From Acanthosoma haemorrhoidale (lineage: Eukaryota > Arthropoda > Insecta > Hemiptera > Acanthosomatidae), in contig OV884015.1 of the NCBI GenBank assembly GCA_930367205.1, positions 38,121,288 to 38,185,287 on the forward strand: a DNA stretch of 64,000 bases. The letters are read 5' to 3'. Shown here in pieces: positions 35,501 through 45,179 of the stretch. The notes beneath the pieces are model-generated. The model had not been told where the DNA came from. It searched no databases and worked only from the letters and a program-made list of their open reading frames with translations. Position numbers and translations under genes: made by a program. How positions within the stretch are numbered: the stretch's first letter is position 1; every line of letters begins with the position of its first letter.

Positions 35501-36801
35501 TTGAAATGACTCATTACTATTTGAAAATGACTTCATTTTCATTACAAAACATTATCTTACATATTGTTAGGATCTAAATATAATCAGTTATCAGTTGAAG
35601 TTATATAGAAATATTTCACAGGGACACTCAAGATCTCATATCGCTGTACACACCAATCATAATCATTTATTATGTGAACCTCATTTGCATTGTAGTTTTC
35701 GGCCTTTTCACACAAATAAAGGTGAGTACAAATCTATTATTAGTATCTATATATTTATTTATTATTATGTTAATATAGTAGACTTTTATTTTTTTAATTT
35801 TTCCCAGAATGATCGAGATAGTTCCATTCAAAGATTTGGCACTGCGATTTTTTGCTTATTCAATATTTTCCAACTTTATATGCAGTGTTCTTCCGCGGAA
35901 GAGTTGGGCATTGAGGTACTATCTAATATTTAAATTCTTAACTAGTAACAGTCATATTAAGAGGGATATTAATTTAAATGTATTAAGGTGTTCGTAAGTT
36001 TCTTCAGGTCCATTATAAATAAGATGTTTTTTTTAGAAATATTGAAATATGAACGAAAAAACCAACAACACTATGTGAAAAAACAATTTTCCAAAAAAGG
36101 CTTTTTTAGAGCCCTCTCTAAAATTATTTTATTACTTTTTACGTCACCAGTCAACGAGTCGACGAAACATTACGACATTTCTTTTTAAGGCACCTTCAGG
36201 ACTAAAAACCACGCACATCACAAGTAAAACAAAATCTAAAATTTTTTATATACATATAAAATTATAAATAATGAAATTGGTAACAATAATAATAATAAAA
36301 CAACCGACCGATGATTGATATTATTTTTCAAAATTGTTGTTCCACTCTTCCACTATTGCACTATACTGGAGATGTGCACCTTAATAAACTACTTTTGGAG
36401 AGCTTAAAGCCTTTTTTGAAACGAGATGTATTCATAAAAATATCTCATTTTTATGTGGACTCTCTTTAATAATGTAAAGTATTCCAGGCCGAGAAAGTTG
36501 CGTTAGAGATATACAACATCCCTTGGCACGAAATGGACAAATGCAACGCAGACATGTTGAGACTAATGCAGCTAATCGCTAACAGGCCTGTAGTGGTCAC
36601 AGCTTTCAAAGCCCCCACTTTTCTACTCAACAAGGAGAGCTTCATCAAGGTAATTGGGAATACGTGTTTTGCAGGAAGCAGGATTATATCTATTATCTAT
36701 TTATTATTTATTACTTAATCGTTGCCTGCCCTCTTTTGCAGTTTGTCACGAACACAATCACCGCCTTTATGACATTTAGTAAGATTAGCGATCATGAATA
36801 A
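32340..36801 (+). CDS. Odorant receptor 2 (7tm_6 family), six visible exons, N-terminus missing
   Basis: Insect odorant receptor paralogue, expected to form an odorant-gated channel with Orco in sensory neuron membranes. Exons are 32340-32508, 33985-34556, 35622-35721, 35808-35915, 36488-36649 and 36742-36801, giving about 389 residues without stops. TM1 is in exon A, TM2-TM4 in exon B, TM5 in C, TM6 in D and TM7 in F. Exon lengths B to E equal those of the paralogues. Exon D shares 25 of 36 residues with receptor 3 by my hand alignment. The first visible intron has a GC donor (CAG|GCAAGC). The start codon lies in an unseen upstream exon, because exon A begins in phase 2. An apparent start at 33889 is intron sequence read through into exon B. 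Confidence 0.85.
32509..33984 (+). other. Receptor 2 intron 1, GC-AG type
   Basis: Starts GCAAGC and ends CACTTGCAG. AT-rich with no recognised insert. Confidence 0.65.
33985..34556 (+). CDS. Receptor 2 exon B (TM2-TM4)
   Basis: 572 bases opening DMCTLGIVTS and ending in phase 2 before GTGAGA. It contains CTPVPVID, LPLP, YDDRKPGVYE and FGNDCFFLALFK. It is GC-rich relative to its introns. The 139-codon opposite-strand frame is a shadow. Confidence 0.9.
35622..35721 (+). CDS. Receptor 2 exon C (TM5)
   Basis: The acceptor is TTTCACAG and the donor AAG|GTGAGT. It encodes LISLYTPIIIIYYVN and ends GLFTQIK. 24 of 34 residues match receptor 3 by hand alignment. Confidence 0.87.
35808..35915 (+). 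CDS. Receptor 2 exon D (TM6)
   Basis: The acceptor is TTTCCCAG and the donor GAG|GTACTA. 36 codons, opening NDRDSSIQRFG and containing FNIFQLYMQCSS. Confidence 0.87.
36120..36220 (-). ncRNA. Hammerhead-like repeat, copy 5 (diverged), in intron 4 of receptor 2
   Basis: On the minus strand AGTC, CTGAAGG (36193-36199), a weak stem and GAAA (36178-36181) follow in order. The last core base is G and not A, and stem II has decayed. A tail-like block (GGAGAGCTTAAAGCC) appears separately near 36393. Confidence 0.35.
36488..36649 (+). CDS. Receptor 2 exon E (C-terminal loop)
   Basis: The acceptor is ATTCCAG and the donor AAG|GTAATT. 54 codons, opening AEKVALEIYNIPW and ending TAFKAPTFLLNKESFIK. Confidence 0.87.
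36742..36801 (+). CDS. Receptor 2 exon F (TM7 and stop)
   Basis: The acceptor is CTTTTGCAG. 19 codons ending FSKISDHE and TAA. Confidence 0.85.
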   Translation, partial: FVTNTITAFMTFSKISDHE

Positions 36802-36893
36802 TCTTCCCTGTTGGTCACTTGTGAAAGCGGAAATCACTCATTAGAATTGATCGTAAGCGTACATTGGCTCTGTAAGTGCGTTTTAGTAAAAGC

Positions 36894-36899
36894 AATAAA
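36894..36899 (+). terminator. Polyadenylation signal of receptor 2
   Basis: AATAAA 93 bases after the stop codon. Confidence 0.6.
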
Positions 36900-37225
36900 T
36901 TGTATTAGCCTGTCAGATAAAAATATAATAAAACAGCTAAGTAATTAATATGTTCTGTGTGTATATGGACATTTAATGATTTTGTGCGTTATTTTTTCCC
37001 CATTTGAATCCAACTTGATCTTATAATTATAAATTCTTTTAAAAATTCATTTTTTTAGAGGGAGAAATATAAAAAGTTACTTACATACCTTAATATTTAT
37101 AATTTATTTAAATATATTATCTTCATTCCTTTCTAGTTATTTTTTGCAAAAGAAAAATAATTTAATTATTAATAATTACAGACAAAAAAAATATACTGGT
37201 AGTATATTTTTTTTTTTCCCTTTCA

Positions 37226-38143
37226 TAGCCCCTTTAAATTTACAGATAATTATATATAATTATAGATCCTCAGGCGAATCTATTTAGAAACTATTTTTGT
37301 ATTTCATGTATCATCGCTACATTATATACAGGTTTTATTATTTTATAAAAATTATATAATGAATAAACAAGTATAATGATATACATTATACGTGACTGGA
37401 CTAAACTGACTAATAAAGGTGATGGGGCTCACCTTTTTGATCAAACTTAAACCTAACTTACATACTAATTCTTAACCTAATTTTTCCCCGACAGTCTGTT
37501 GCCATCGATGCTGGAGGGGTGGTGGGGTCATAGTGTTAAACACTGGGTCTGTCAGGTGCTGCAACGAGTCAAAAAACTTAATGTGTCTCCGGCGGATGAA
37601 CTCACCCACCGACGACACACCAAGCAACGGGAGCAGGTCAGCGTTCTTTAACCTCTCGAGAGAGGTATGTCGGACCACTTTTCGCTTGATCCCATTCTGG
37701 AAATGTTGGAGACATTTGGCTGTATTGTCAGTCAAGTGGGTAAATAGCGGGGCACCGTACATTTACAACATTTATCATCAGTTTGAGACGAAGTGACAGG
37801 TTGGGTGAAGTTAGCAAGTGCGATAGCCGGTAAGACCTTTGTCGTACTTTTTCTATTTTATTAATAAAATGAGTAGAGAAATGGAGATGCCTATCCATTT
37901 TTATACCCAAATAGTGCATTGAGAAAGCTTGTGAGTTCTCTTGCCCTCCTATGCTATAAGATTTTGGCAAGGATTTTTTTCCCCTTTTGGAGGGAGAAGA
38001 TTACGCAGTCGGTCATCAGTGTAAACTGGTAGTATTGAGACTAGAATCCAATATGAAGTCCGTGCTTGAACAACTGAGTACGAGTGGATGGATGATCTTC
38101 CCGTTATGAATTTTCTTTGGGCATTTCCTAACTTTATTCTCAT
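37226..38143 (-). mobile_element. Jockey-like LINE 3' half
   Basis: On the minus strand, reverse transcriptase remnants run from about 38143 (VYTDD, the position of the catalytic YADD motif) through LGIKMDRHLHFS, LTSPNLSLRLKL and MYGAPLF to RRRHIKFFDSLQHL. A 3' UTR and a poly(A) tail follow, seen as a T run at 37207-37217 on the + strand. The frame is broken between 37970 and 37728. Closely related to 55685-56250 and 60438-60653. Confidence 0.75.
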
Positions 38144-38159
38144 GACTGTTAACTATTAG

Positions 38160-39950
38160 CTGTAGTGAGAAGTATAACACAACACAAGATTATATTATAA
38201 ATGTTTTAACTTCCAAGGAAAAATTAAATTCAAAATCATCCTTTTGAATTATAATAATTTTTATGATATATAGGTTATTGGATTAACTTACATGTTTTGC
38301 ACTGATAAGTAATATTTTTATTATTTTACTAGGTTTGGTTGTCAGAGCTCGATCCGATTGTGCCCGGAGCTTGATCAATTTCGCTGAATCTCTGATACTT
38401 TTAGCTATTTTTTATGTTTTATTTATAATTGATGACTTGCCCCAAAAGCAGGGTTGCTCTCCACCGGGGACTTACTTAGGATTACTAACAGGCTACCTAT
38501 AGATGTTCTTAATTTTCCTATGAAAGTCTATCTTGTTTTTATAACAAATACTACAGAATATCTATCATTTTGTTATAACTGTTATATAAATGGAGTGAAA
38601 AACTTAAGGGATGGTTTTCGTGCGGGTCAGAGATAGATGTGATTTTATTAAATGCTTACTAAACGATTGGTACGATACTTGATATTTTTGACCAGAATTA
38701 CTTGGTTCTATTTGTTAAGCAAGGTGAATGATGTGCACCTTTTTTTTTTGTTTTACAAAACAGAACTTCCCCGGACCATGAGGTGGGCACATGGTGAGAT
38801 ATTCCTTAGCTGTAGTGCGTGTATTCCAGATTCCAGTGGAGCTGAGATTGTTGCATCGGTCAACGCACCTTGGTTTATTCTTTGAAAACCGTTTTCATTC
38901 ATCCTCATAACGATATACAAATAGTAACATTAAGCCTTTATGTTGTCCTTTCACTCTATATACAAAGACACACCCAGTCATCCCCAATTACGTACAAAGA
39001 ATATACGAGGACGTTCTCCACCTCTTTCATCGACATTCACACCCTACTAAACAAAAACAATTGAGATAAAATTTTCACAAAATCCCCAGTTGAAAGAAAC
39101 CAATGAACTGATAACCACTTATTTTTTTTCCTCGCCAAAAAAAAAAAAAGGGGGAATTACTTGAAATATTATTAAAAAAATCATACCTAAAGCGTATCGA
39201 ACGACTTTAAATTTAGAGCTTTAAACCGTTAATACTGCTTTCAAATTTATTATTTTTTAATTACTCCTCGCAGTTTCATATCTAATCCAAAAGGCTACAA
39301 GTGGTTTGGAGCTGCTGTAGAATATGTGACACATTCACTGGAGGTAAAGAAGTTCTACAGAAATGGGCACACTATTTCGAATTCTGAGATTTAACCTAAA
39401 ACAAATTAATCAAAAAAACATGGGACAAACATTGAGTGGTCTAAAAATATTTTATGTCCGTTTTATGATAGAGGTAAGTTCATGATTGTTAGAGTAGCCA
39501 TTTATGTTCCATTACTGACGGTGAGACAGGATTCGTGGATGTGCTTGGGAGGAAATAAGGTTCCTGATTCCCTGAAGGCGATGACATATGGAACTGAATA
39601 GAGATTCCTTTTACATCATTATAAACCTTTCTCCTAAGTTCTTTTAGAGTACACCATAATGATACTCCAAAATCATGTTAGGTTTAGTTAAACCTATAAT
39701 TAAACCTATAAAATTGATTATGTCAATGTCATAGCTAATTTTAATTGCAGTAATCTTGTCTATGTGATCACAAAATGTTTTAAACGGAATAAGTATAATT
39801 CATAGTAATAAAATAAAGGTAAAATACATCTGGAAATAAAATTAAAAAAACAACAAAAACAAATGACAATAATGAAGAAAATATGACAATAAAAGTAATA
39901 TATATATATATATAAGTTAATGACCGAAAACGTGAAGAAAAAAGAAAGAG
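38160..39950. other. Intergenic stretch with nothing recognised
   Basis: AT-rich with short chance frames (38454-39064) and a (TA)n tract near 39900. No gene or repeat end was supported. Confidence 0.5.
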
Positions 39951-39956
39951 GTTGAA

Positions 39957-40435
39957 TGTAGTAACAGAACGAGAGTTGTCACAAGACTGTTTTTATTTGA
40001 GCCTTTTAAAGCCTCTCTAAATACATTCGGGATGTTTACATCCCGATGACTTGAGGATTAGGCTGGCTGCCTACGACGTCCGAACCTTAAATCCCCCCTG
40101 CCAGTTTACGCATATCTCTTCGTAAACTCCAAGTTCCGGCGCACGCAGCACACAGCCTGTAATCCCTTACATCACGTTTACGGTCTAATATATTCATAGT
40201 CCACACAAAACAACAGAACACAAAGAAAAGAGATAATACAGAAATAAAACAAGAATAATACTAATAATAAAATATAATACCGGCGGCTGCCAGGTGAAAA
40301 AAAAAAAATGGAACTTAGCCACAATATAAATAATGAAAACAAAAACTCTCTCTGAGCTTCACATGTGAAGAATATGATTCCGGATCAGTTGCTCCGTATC
40401 GGATCGAGGGCACACCATCTTACGCACATTCAACA
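39957..40435 (-). repeat. Probable 3' LTR of the gypsy element
   Basis: On the minus strand it starts TGTTGAATGTGCG directly after a polypurine tract (AGGGGGGAGGG) and ends TTACTACA. AATAAA lies about 45 bases before its end, and a TTTAAAA just upstream may act as a TATA-like site. The pol stop codon overlaps its first bases. No matching 5' LTR was found. Confidence 0.55.
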
Positions 40436-41400
40436 CCCTCCCCCCTGTGGTGGGAGTTTCAACTGTTCAATGTGAACGGTTCGCCTCTTCTTTGGGGTGG
40501 TCACGAGATTATGTTCCCGAATTATGATGACCTTAAAGGGCCCCTCGTACCGAACCAGTTCCTTACTACGATTTGATACGACTTTTCTGTACAAAACGGT
40601 CCCAATCGATATTGCTCCTATGCGATCCCGCACCTTCAAATTTGCCTGCGCCACGCGCATAATCATATCACGTACTTTGTGCAACATCTTTCCGAGCTGT
40701 ATGTGGGTGTTATGGAGCTGTGCCACCATTCCCTCATCCGCCACCGTCTCTGGCCAGTTCCTCGGTCTCACTCGTAATCCGAACAAAATTTCGAAGGGTG
40801 CTAACCCCGTCGTGGCGTGTATCGAGTGGTTGTATGCCGCCACCGCCATGGGCATCGCTACGTTCGCTGACAGGCCTTTATCCACCTGGTACACGCGTAA
40901 GTGGTCGCTGAGGGTGCTGTGTAACCTTTCGATGGTTCCCCTGCTCTTGGGATGCCCGGGGGTATTAAAATGCCATGCCACATCCCGTTTTTGCATTTCG
41001 GCTCTCACGGTTGCAACGGTCCCCCGTCCGACGAGATCCTCTCCGGTATGCCGTAGAATTGAAACCATGTGTTGAGGGCTTGTAATATGGAATCTGATGA
41101 CTTGTCCCCCACCACATAGGCCATAGCCACTTTGCTAAATAGGTCGATGATAGTGACCCATTTAAAACCCCGCCACGTGAAGGTGTCCACTTGAATCTCC
41201 GTCAATGGTGCTTCTGCCGTGGGTAATTCTTCCTGGAGTCCCTGTGGGGATGTCTATCATATTTTGTCTTCCTGCAAACTTCGCATGCTCCGATTACCTC
41301 CTAAATAGTCCACTGCATCCCCTACCAAAAATAGCGACTTCATAGTGCTTGTGCCGTCTCCTGCCTACCGCGGTGGTTGGTTTTCCCTTGGTGATACGCC
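40430..41400 (-). pseudogene. gypsy integrase region
   Basis: On the minus strand the zinc-binding HHCC region begins YHQGKTNHRG (about 41370). The core shows VDTFTWRG with the first Asp, SSDGG with the second, and GTIERLHSTL with the Glu. A frameshift separates the first two from the third, near 41040. The last frame (40430-41068) is intact for 212 codons to its stop. Confidence 0.75.
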
Positions 41401-42030
41401 AGTGTTACCTCGCGTTGCTGCTCCTCGTCACGCAGGGTTTGGACCACGGAAAGACACCGAATGAACGAGCGATCTACCCCCAACAGCTCTTTCTGCCACA
41501 GCTTTTTAATTTTTTCCCACACAGTCGTGTTGCCCACGAATAAATGGTCTGTTTTGCCAGGTTTCGAAACGTCCTTGAGAGCCTGACAAATTTGATCTCC
41601 AAGAACTCCCGGTGGTGACCAAATCGTCGCGATCTGATTCCTGCCGTACGTAATATGGAGTATTTTCAGAGTACCCGATGTTTGAGTTTTCCAAATGATC
41701 TGCCTCCACTTATCATTGATAATTTCATACGTCGTCTCCATATCACGCGGTCTCTCCCCTATAGACTCGTCTGATGGTGGATCCGCACTCCTGTCACTAT
41801 CTTTCCGCGTGGTGCTCCTACCCACTTCTCCAGGCGTCCATTCCTCAATAAACTGCCTCATACCGCTCGATGTTTCCCCTTCTTCTATGGCGTTCACCAT
41901 AATAGCGCGCGACAGCCAATCTGCCACGACGTTGTCTTTGCCTGGCTTATATACGATATCCTGATTGTATTGCGCTAAGAATTCCTTTCAACTCGTTACC
42001 CTTGAGGAGGATTCTTTGAGTTTTCCGACC
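41400..42030 (-). pseudogene. gypsy pol linker after RNase H
   Basis: Open for most of its length on the minus strand, containing DNVVADWLSRA near its start and the run to the integrase zinc region. One frameshift near 42030 and another near 41930 disconnect it from RNase H. Confidence 0.6.
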
Positions 42031-42810
42031 TATTGAAGAGGTCGGTGATCCGTATGTATTCGAAACCTTCTGCCAAATACATACGGACGGAAGTGCCCAA
42101 TGGCCCACACTATCCCGCGGAGTTCTCGTTCCAGAGCGCTGTACCGCGCCTCCATGTCCGTCAGGCGTCTGCTCGCGTAAGCCACCGGTTTTTCCCCGTC
42201 CCCACCTTCCTTTGACCATACTGCCCCCAAGGCATAGTCGCTTGCGTCGGTGGTGATCGTGAAATCCTCCTCGAAGTTAGGGAAAGCCAAAATCGGCGCC
42301 TCCTGCAAACGTGCCAAGCATTTGCGGATATTCTGCTCTATAAGCGGCGTGATAATTATCCGTGTTCCTTTCCGTAATAATTTATTAATGGGTACCATAT
42401 ATTCTGCCATGTCCGGCACGAAACGGCGGTAGTAATTGAGCGTGCCCAGTAATCTCCGAATCCCTTTTACGTCTTTTGGCACCTCCATTTTCTGGATCAC
42501 TTCTACTTTCGTCGAGTCTGGTTGAACCCCTTCCTGTGAGATTGTGTGCCCTAAAAAACTAATCCGCTCCTGTCCCAGTGACGATTTGTCTATTGACAGT
42601 TTCAACCCGAAATCTCTTAATATCTTAAATACGTTCCGGAGGTGTTGAATATGTTCCGATTCCGTTCGGCTGAAGATCACAAAGTCATCCAAGTAAATTT
42701 GGCACATATTTTCGTCCATTCCTCTCAGAAGTTCGTCCATGAGACGCTGAAAGGTTATTGGAGCATTTTTGAGACCGAACGGCATTTTCGTGAACTCAAA
42801 ATGCCCTATT
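42030..42810 (-). pseudogene. gypsy reverse transcriptase (3' part) and RNase H
   Basis: Open minus frame of about 251 codons. MPFGLKNAP, YLDDFVIFS (two catalytic Asp), FLGH and LLGTLNYYRRFV mark reverse transcriptase. TTDASDYALGAV and TDHRPL mark RNase H. The first part of the polymerase domain, which carries another catalytic Asp, is missing between about 42810 and 42880. Confidence 0.85.
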
Positions 42811-42874
42811 TCAAATAAGAACGCCGTTTATGTTGGTCATGCGCAGCTAGCGTGATCTGATGGTCGTTCTACTT

Positions 42875-43400
42875 TTAACGGGATCTCATGTAGCGTTTTC
42901 CCCGTTCTAGGAGCAACGTGTCCCCTTCAGCGAAAAAAATATCCCTAAACTCGCTCCGCAGACTCTCCCTCCAATCCTGCACTCTCTTAACCGCTCCTAT
43001 TTGCTCCGTTTCGCCCCTTACGCCCCCCTGGCTTCGATAGGTTCGCTTCCCTAGTTTGATCCTCCAGTTCTCACCCTCGTTTTCGATGCGCGCGCCTACT
43101 TTTCTCAGTAAATTACACCCCACTATTATCTGGTATTCCCGCGGCATGTCTTCCACGACGTGTACTTTTATGTCGCCCATTACTTTCGCCCATTCGTCCA
43201 GCCCCACGACCGCTTCTCCCATTACTTCGCAGGGTCCCCCAAGAGTAAGTAATTTACACTTACATACCTTGAAGTGGTGTGCCCTCTCTCATCCACGCAA
43301 CCTCTCTAACGCACCACGAGATATTATTGTATTGGTGCTGCCAGTATCAATGAAGCACCTCTCCCCCTTCCCAAACTCAATAATTGGGAACCCACACATC
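42875..43400 (-). pseudogene. gypsy aspartic protease region
   Basis: FIDTGSTNTII holds the catalytic Asp-Thr-Gly (DTG at 43340-43348). A TGA at 43289-43291 interrupts it. The frame continues to a region ending near the missing polymerase start. Confidence 0.65.
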
Positions 43401-43474
43401 CTTTCCCGCACTGTATTGCACCTTAGGATGCGGTCGCCTCTCTGCTGCCACTCTCCTCAGGCCTCCGTATGCCA

Positions 43475-43825
43475 CTACCATCTGCGCGTGGGATTCTTCT
43501 GCCACTCTCGTCTTCTGCTCCCGCTGCGCTTCGACTCCTCTCCGTCTGTCTCCGACGTCCCTGATGACTCGTCGCCCGATGATCCAATTTCTCTTGGTGT
43601 CGCGCTCCGCCTCTCCCGGATTTCCTGGTTATTCACCTCCATTGGTTCTGCTTTGTGAAATTCCTTTCTACGAAACACGTATGGACATTGTCTTGCTATG
43701 TGTCCTTCTTCCCCACACTCAAAGCACTTAGTGCGAGGGCTCTGAGCTACCAGTTGGCCCGTCTTTCCACAGCCATGACATATCCTATCTTCTCTCTCCC
43801 GTCGCTCCCCTGTCTCTACCGGCAA
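43475..43825 (-). pseudogene. gypsy gag nucleocapsid region
   Basis: CFECGEEGHIARQC is a canonical CX2CX4HX4C zinc knuckle. The knuckle before it (CHGCGKTGQLVAQS) has lost its His and last Cys. The rest of gag upstream is absent. Confidence 0.75.
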
Positions 43826-43861
43826 ACGGCGTTTCCTGTCTCTTCCACACTCTAATTGGCA

Positions 43862-44024
43862 CCCCGCATTTTTTATTGCTTAACACATTTACAATGATTT
43901 ATATTTTGTTCATGTTATTTACATTTGTTTACAATATATTTTGTTCATGTTATTTACATTTGTTTACAATATATATACAATAGAGTATAGGGTGATTTAT
44001 CTTATGTAGTTAGCGGTCGCTACA
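43862..44024 (-). repeat. LTR fragment related to the solo LTR at 57-718
   Basis: Starts TGTAGCGACC on the minus strand and matches the first 80 bases of the solo LTR. It includes a 35-base unit repeated twice (about 43901-43970). It abuts gag on one side and a Tc1-like transposase piece on the other. Confidence 0.5.
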
Positions 44025-44158
44025 ACCCAGTTTCTCGAAAACGCCTGACGGCGTCTCGTAGAGTTTCTTTGGGAACTCCGATGGCATTAGCTGCTAATGG
44101 AACGTCCATCATCAATAAGTGCCACCCCACGTGCAACATCCTCAGCACGAAGAGGCAT
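44022..44158 (-). pseudogene. Tc1-like transposase N-terminal fragment
   Basis: On the minus strand from ATG at 44158: MPLRAEDVARGVALIDD, then, after a one-base shift near 44090, ANAIGVPKETLRDAVRRF and ETG. This is a helix-turn-helix region of the kind at the start of Tc1-like transposases. It is cut by the start of the LTR fragment at 44024, and the remainder was not found. Confidence 0.45.
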
Positions 44159-44164
44159 TTTTAA

Positions 44165-44845
44165 ACTTATAATTGAGAAAATTAAAATATCGAAGCCGAA
44201 AACTAAGAAATTTGCTGCACCAGAACCCAAATGACACTGAATAAACATTTTTATTTCCATGGAAAGTTAACATTGGGAACGGCAGTCCTTTAATTTAATT
44301 AAGGATTATGGGTTACTACCCTCTATATTGACATTTCTAATTGAAAAAAAATACATATTTATTCATTAAAAAAATTTATCAATCCAAAGCAGAAATATTT
44401 TGAGATGAAAACATGAAAAAATCAGGGTGGAATTTTTTGCCTGTCAGTGTATAATGCAATGTTTTTAATGGTATACCATTTTGATATATTTTATTCAGAT
44501 TTCTTGAAGATTCTCATCACTTTCACTGGAGGGATGTAAACAAAAATTGCAATCAATATTTTTTTGGTTTTATCTTTTTTAAAGTTGTACCCTTTGTGAA
44601 TGTACATAAATAATAGGAAGTAAATAGATGAAATAAAATGTTTTTTGAGATTAATAAAAATGATAGATTGGGGCACTACTATGCCCTGCAACTTGCTCTC
44701 AGACCACATGGAGCTTTGCTTGAAGGTCTGGTCTTTTCTGGTCTAGGTCTAGGGCCTTGGAGGTCTAGGTGTTGACTACCCTCAACACATCCTCATCATA
44801 GAAACACCTCTGCGTCATAGTCACAAGTAGATTAAGACATTTCGT
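44165..44845. other. AT-rich stretch with nothing recognised
   Basis: Short chance frames only. Confidence 0.5.
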
Positions 44846-44847
44846 TT

Positions 44848-45169
44848 GGAACTTGGGCTAATTTTTGAGCGATGTACCAATTTTGGACACATTATGGAAC
44901 CCAATCCTAGAAATCGCTCTATACACCAATGAGGACGACGAACTGTCTGGTAGCCCAAACATTGCTTTGATTGCTCTCCAAATTATATCATCAATTCCAT
45001 ATTGTGATAGGCATGATAGGCGGCGCAGACTACTAGTATGCTGCTGGAGATTGAAATTGATGGCAGTTAGTTGAAATTTGAATTGTGTGAAGTTATCTAT
45101 AGCCTCACCATATAGACAGAAGTACCTAAGTAAGTGTGTGTTAACGTATTCTCTCGCAGTTATATATTT
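44848..45169 (-). pseudogene. Unrecognised minus-strand frame, possible LINE end
   Basis: The minus strand is open for about 106 codons up to a stop at 44848-44850, with no upstream Met retained. It contains LRYFCLYGEAID, YGIDDIIWRAIKAMFGLP and LVYRAISRIGF. The spacing of AMFGLP and the final helix resembles the end of some non-LTR reverse transcriptases. I cannot name the family. Confidence 0.3.
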
Positions 45170-45179
45170 TAGCGATCAG

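Larger units (their letters stand above)
39957..43825 (-). mobile_element. Degenerate Ty3/gypsy retrotransposon
   Basis: In order on the minus strand: a gag nucleocapsid zinc-knuckle region, aspartic protease, reverse transcriptase, RNase H, integrase and a probable 3' LTR. Gag is truncated at its 5' end, part of reverse transcriptase is missing, and several stops and frameshifts are present, so it is not autonomous. The order protease, reverse transcriptase, RNase H, integrase is that of Ty3/gypsy. Confidence 0.85.

Noticed and set aside
40497..41075. A 192-codon plus-strand frame
   Set aside because: It is opposite the gypsy integrase frame, which has the recognisable motifs.
43056..43658. 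A 200-codon plus-strand frame
   Set aside because: It is opposite the gypsy protease and gag frames and has no domain of its own.
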